From: Clavelina lepadiformis
Lineage: Eukaryota; Chordata; Ascidiacea; Aplousobranchia; Clavelinidae
Assembly: GCF_947623445.1 (NCBI RefSeq)
Contig: NC_135240.1
Coordinates: 6,324,001-6,388,000 of the forward strand
Length of the DNA stretch: 64,000 bases
Direction of reading: 5' to 3'
The position numbers were made by a program, and so were the translations under genes. Positions 63,378 through 64,000 of the stretch are shown here, in pieces (the first letter of the stretch is position 1; each line of letters begins with the position of its first letter). A model generated the notes under the pieces. It made no database searches. It was given only the letters and a program-made list of their open reading frames with translations, and was not told the DNA's origin.

Positions 63378-63954
63378 ATGTCCAAACTTACAATCAAAGT
63401 TGTCTTAGTCTCGCTCATTGCCATTGCAAATCACACGGACGGTCATACTCAGAAAGAAAAGAAAGAAGTAAACATATGTTACATCTTCTGTATTATGGTG
63501 CATTTATCTGTAACAGCAAAACTGTATTAAACCGATATGCGAAATTAAACAACATTGGAATATGTTACTAAACTCCATAAATCTGTAATATAAAAAACAT
63601 TTCGAAAGTAATAGCAAACAAATATGAAATCTTCTTGTGCTGATGTATAAATTTTGCATTGATGTTTCTGATAAAGTTTAAGAATCAGTTAATGGCAGCT
63701 GACACAAGTGCACATCTATTTCAGAGGCCCGTGTTATGTGATAATGGGCAAGCAGAAGTCATAGTTAAACACAAGCAGTTACAAATCATCAAATGCCGTT
63801 ATTGTGACAGCACTGAACACTATGACTGCAAACATCGAGCTTGTTCTAAGCTGCCTCAAGATGCAGAGATATGTTCTTTGGAGCACTCCTACTCGAATTG
63901 GGATGCATGCAAGAAGTCAAAATGCCTGTTCTATGGAAGAAAGGGTGGGCTTGG
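63378..63954 (+). CDS. Receptor-like gene 3 (first two exons; continues beyond window)
   Basis: Exons 63378-63467 (signal peptide MSKLTIKVVLVSLIAIANHT) and 63725-63954 (cysteine-rich domain RPVLC ... CRYCDS ... YDCKHRACSKLP ... EIC ... NWDACKKSKC). The second exon is exactly 230 bases, as in gene 1, and ends GGGCTTGG|GTGAGT in phase 2, as in the other copies. About 40% of residues are shared with gene 1 in this exon. Stalk and membrane exons should follow to the right of the window. Confidence 0.75.
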
Positions 63955-64000
63955 GTGAGTTAAATTAATAAGTCTTGAATCGATGAGCTTGAACGAGTCA

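Noticed and set aside
1..64000. CRISPR arrays, operons, ribosome binding sites, prophage or insertion-sequence genes
   Set aside because: Nothing of the kind is present; introns, tRNA structure and gene content show a eukaryotic nuclear genome.

Overview
This is a window of an animal nuclear genome. It shows spliced genes with GT-AG introns, two cytosolic-type tRNA genes, single-copy eukaryotic housekeeping genes (eIF3k, FRG1, ATOX1, UBOX5) and cut-and-paste DNA transposon remnants. The base composition is AT-rich, many introns are short (one is 54 bases) and no vertebrate repeats are recognisable. An invertebrate deuterostome, perhaps an ascidian tunicate, fits best. That is an inference; no sequence was compared with a database. 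Exon coordinates were built by hand from splice sites and reading phase. Where exon lengths add up to a whole number of codons and to a family-typical protein length (eIF3k, FRG1, ATOX1) the models are strong.

Left part (1-17 kb). The minus strand carries a large modular extracellular-protein gene with three thrombospondin type 1 (TSP1) exons and laminin G-like exons, running off the left edge. A small plus-strand gene with an N-terminal SAM-like domain lies inside one of its introns. At about 12.9-16.9 kb there is a decayed, unprocessed tandem copy of the modular gene, interrupted by a Tigger/pogo-type element.

Middle (17.7-36 kb). A two-exon minus-strand gene encodes a signal peptide plus a protease-associated (PA) domain like those of the Goliath/GRAIL ubiquitin ligases, but the reading frame stops right after a C-terminal hydrophobic segment with no RING. 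Then follows a long gene-poor stretch with one well-defined hAT-type MITE and a tightly spaced tRNA-Glu/tRNA-Gly pair.

Housekeeping block (36-51 kb). UBOX5/RNF37 (minus), part of an unidentified minus-strand gene, ATOX1 (plus), FRG1 (minus), an intronless BTB/C2H2 zinc-finger gene with an AT-hook (minus) and eIF3k (plus) follow one another.

Right part (51-64 kb). At least three head-to-tail copies of an unfamiliar gene family lie here. Each copy has a signal-peptide exon and an exon with a compact cysteine-rich domain. The two complete copies then have a Thr-rich stalk exon and an exon with one transmembrane helix and a short tail. The exon phases are conserved (0, 2, 1). The DNA flanking the copies is a near-identical tandem duplication (about 96% over a stretch counted by eye), whereas the gene bodies share only about 40% of residues in the cysteine-rich exon. 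This array of fast-diverging putative single-pass receptors is the most interesting feature of the window.
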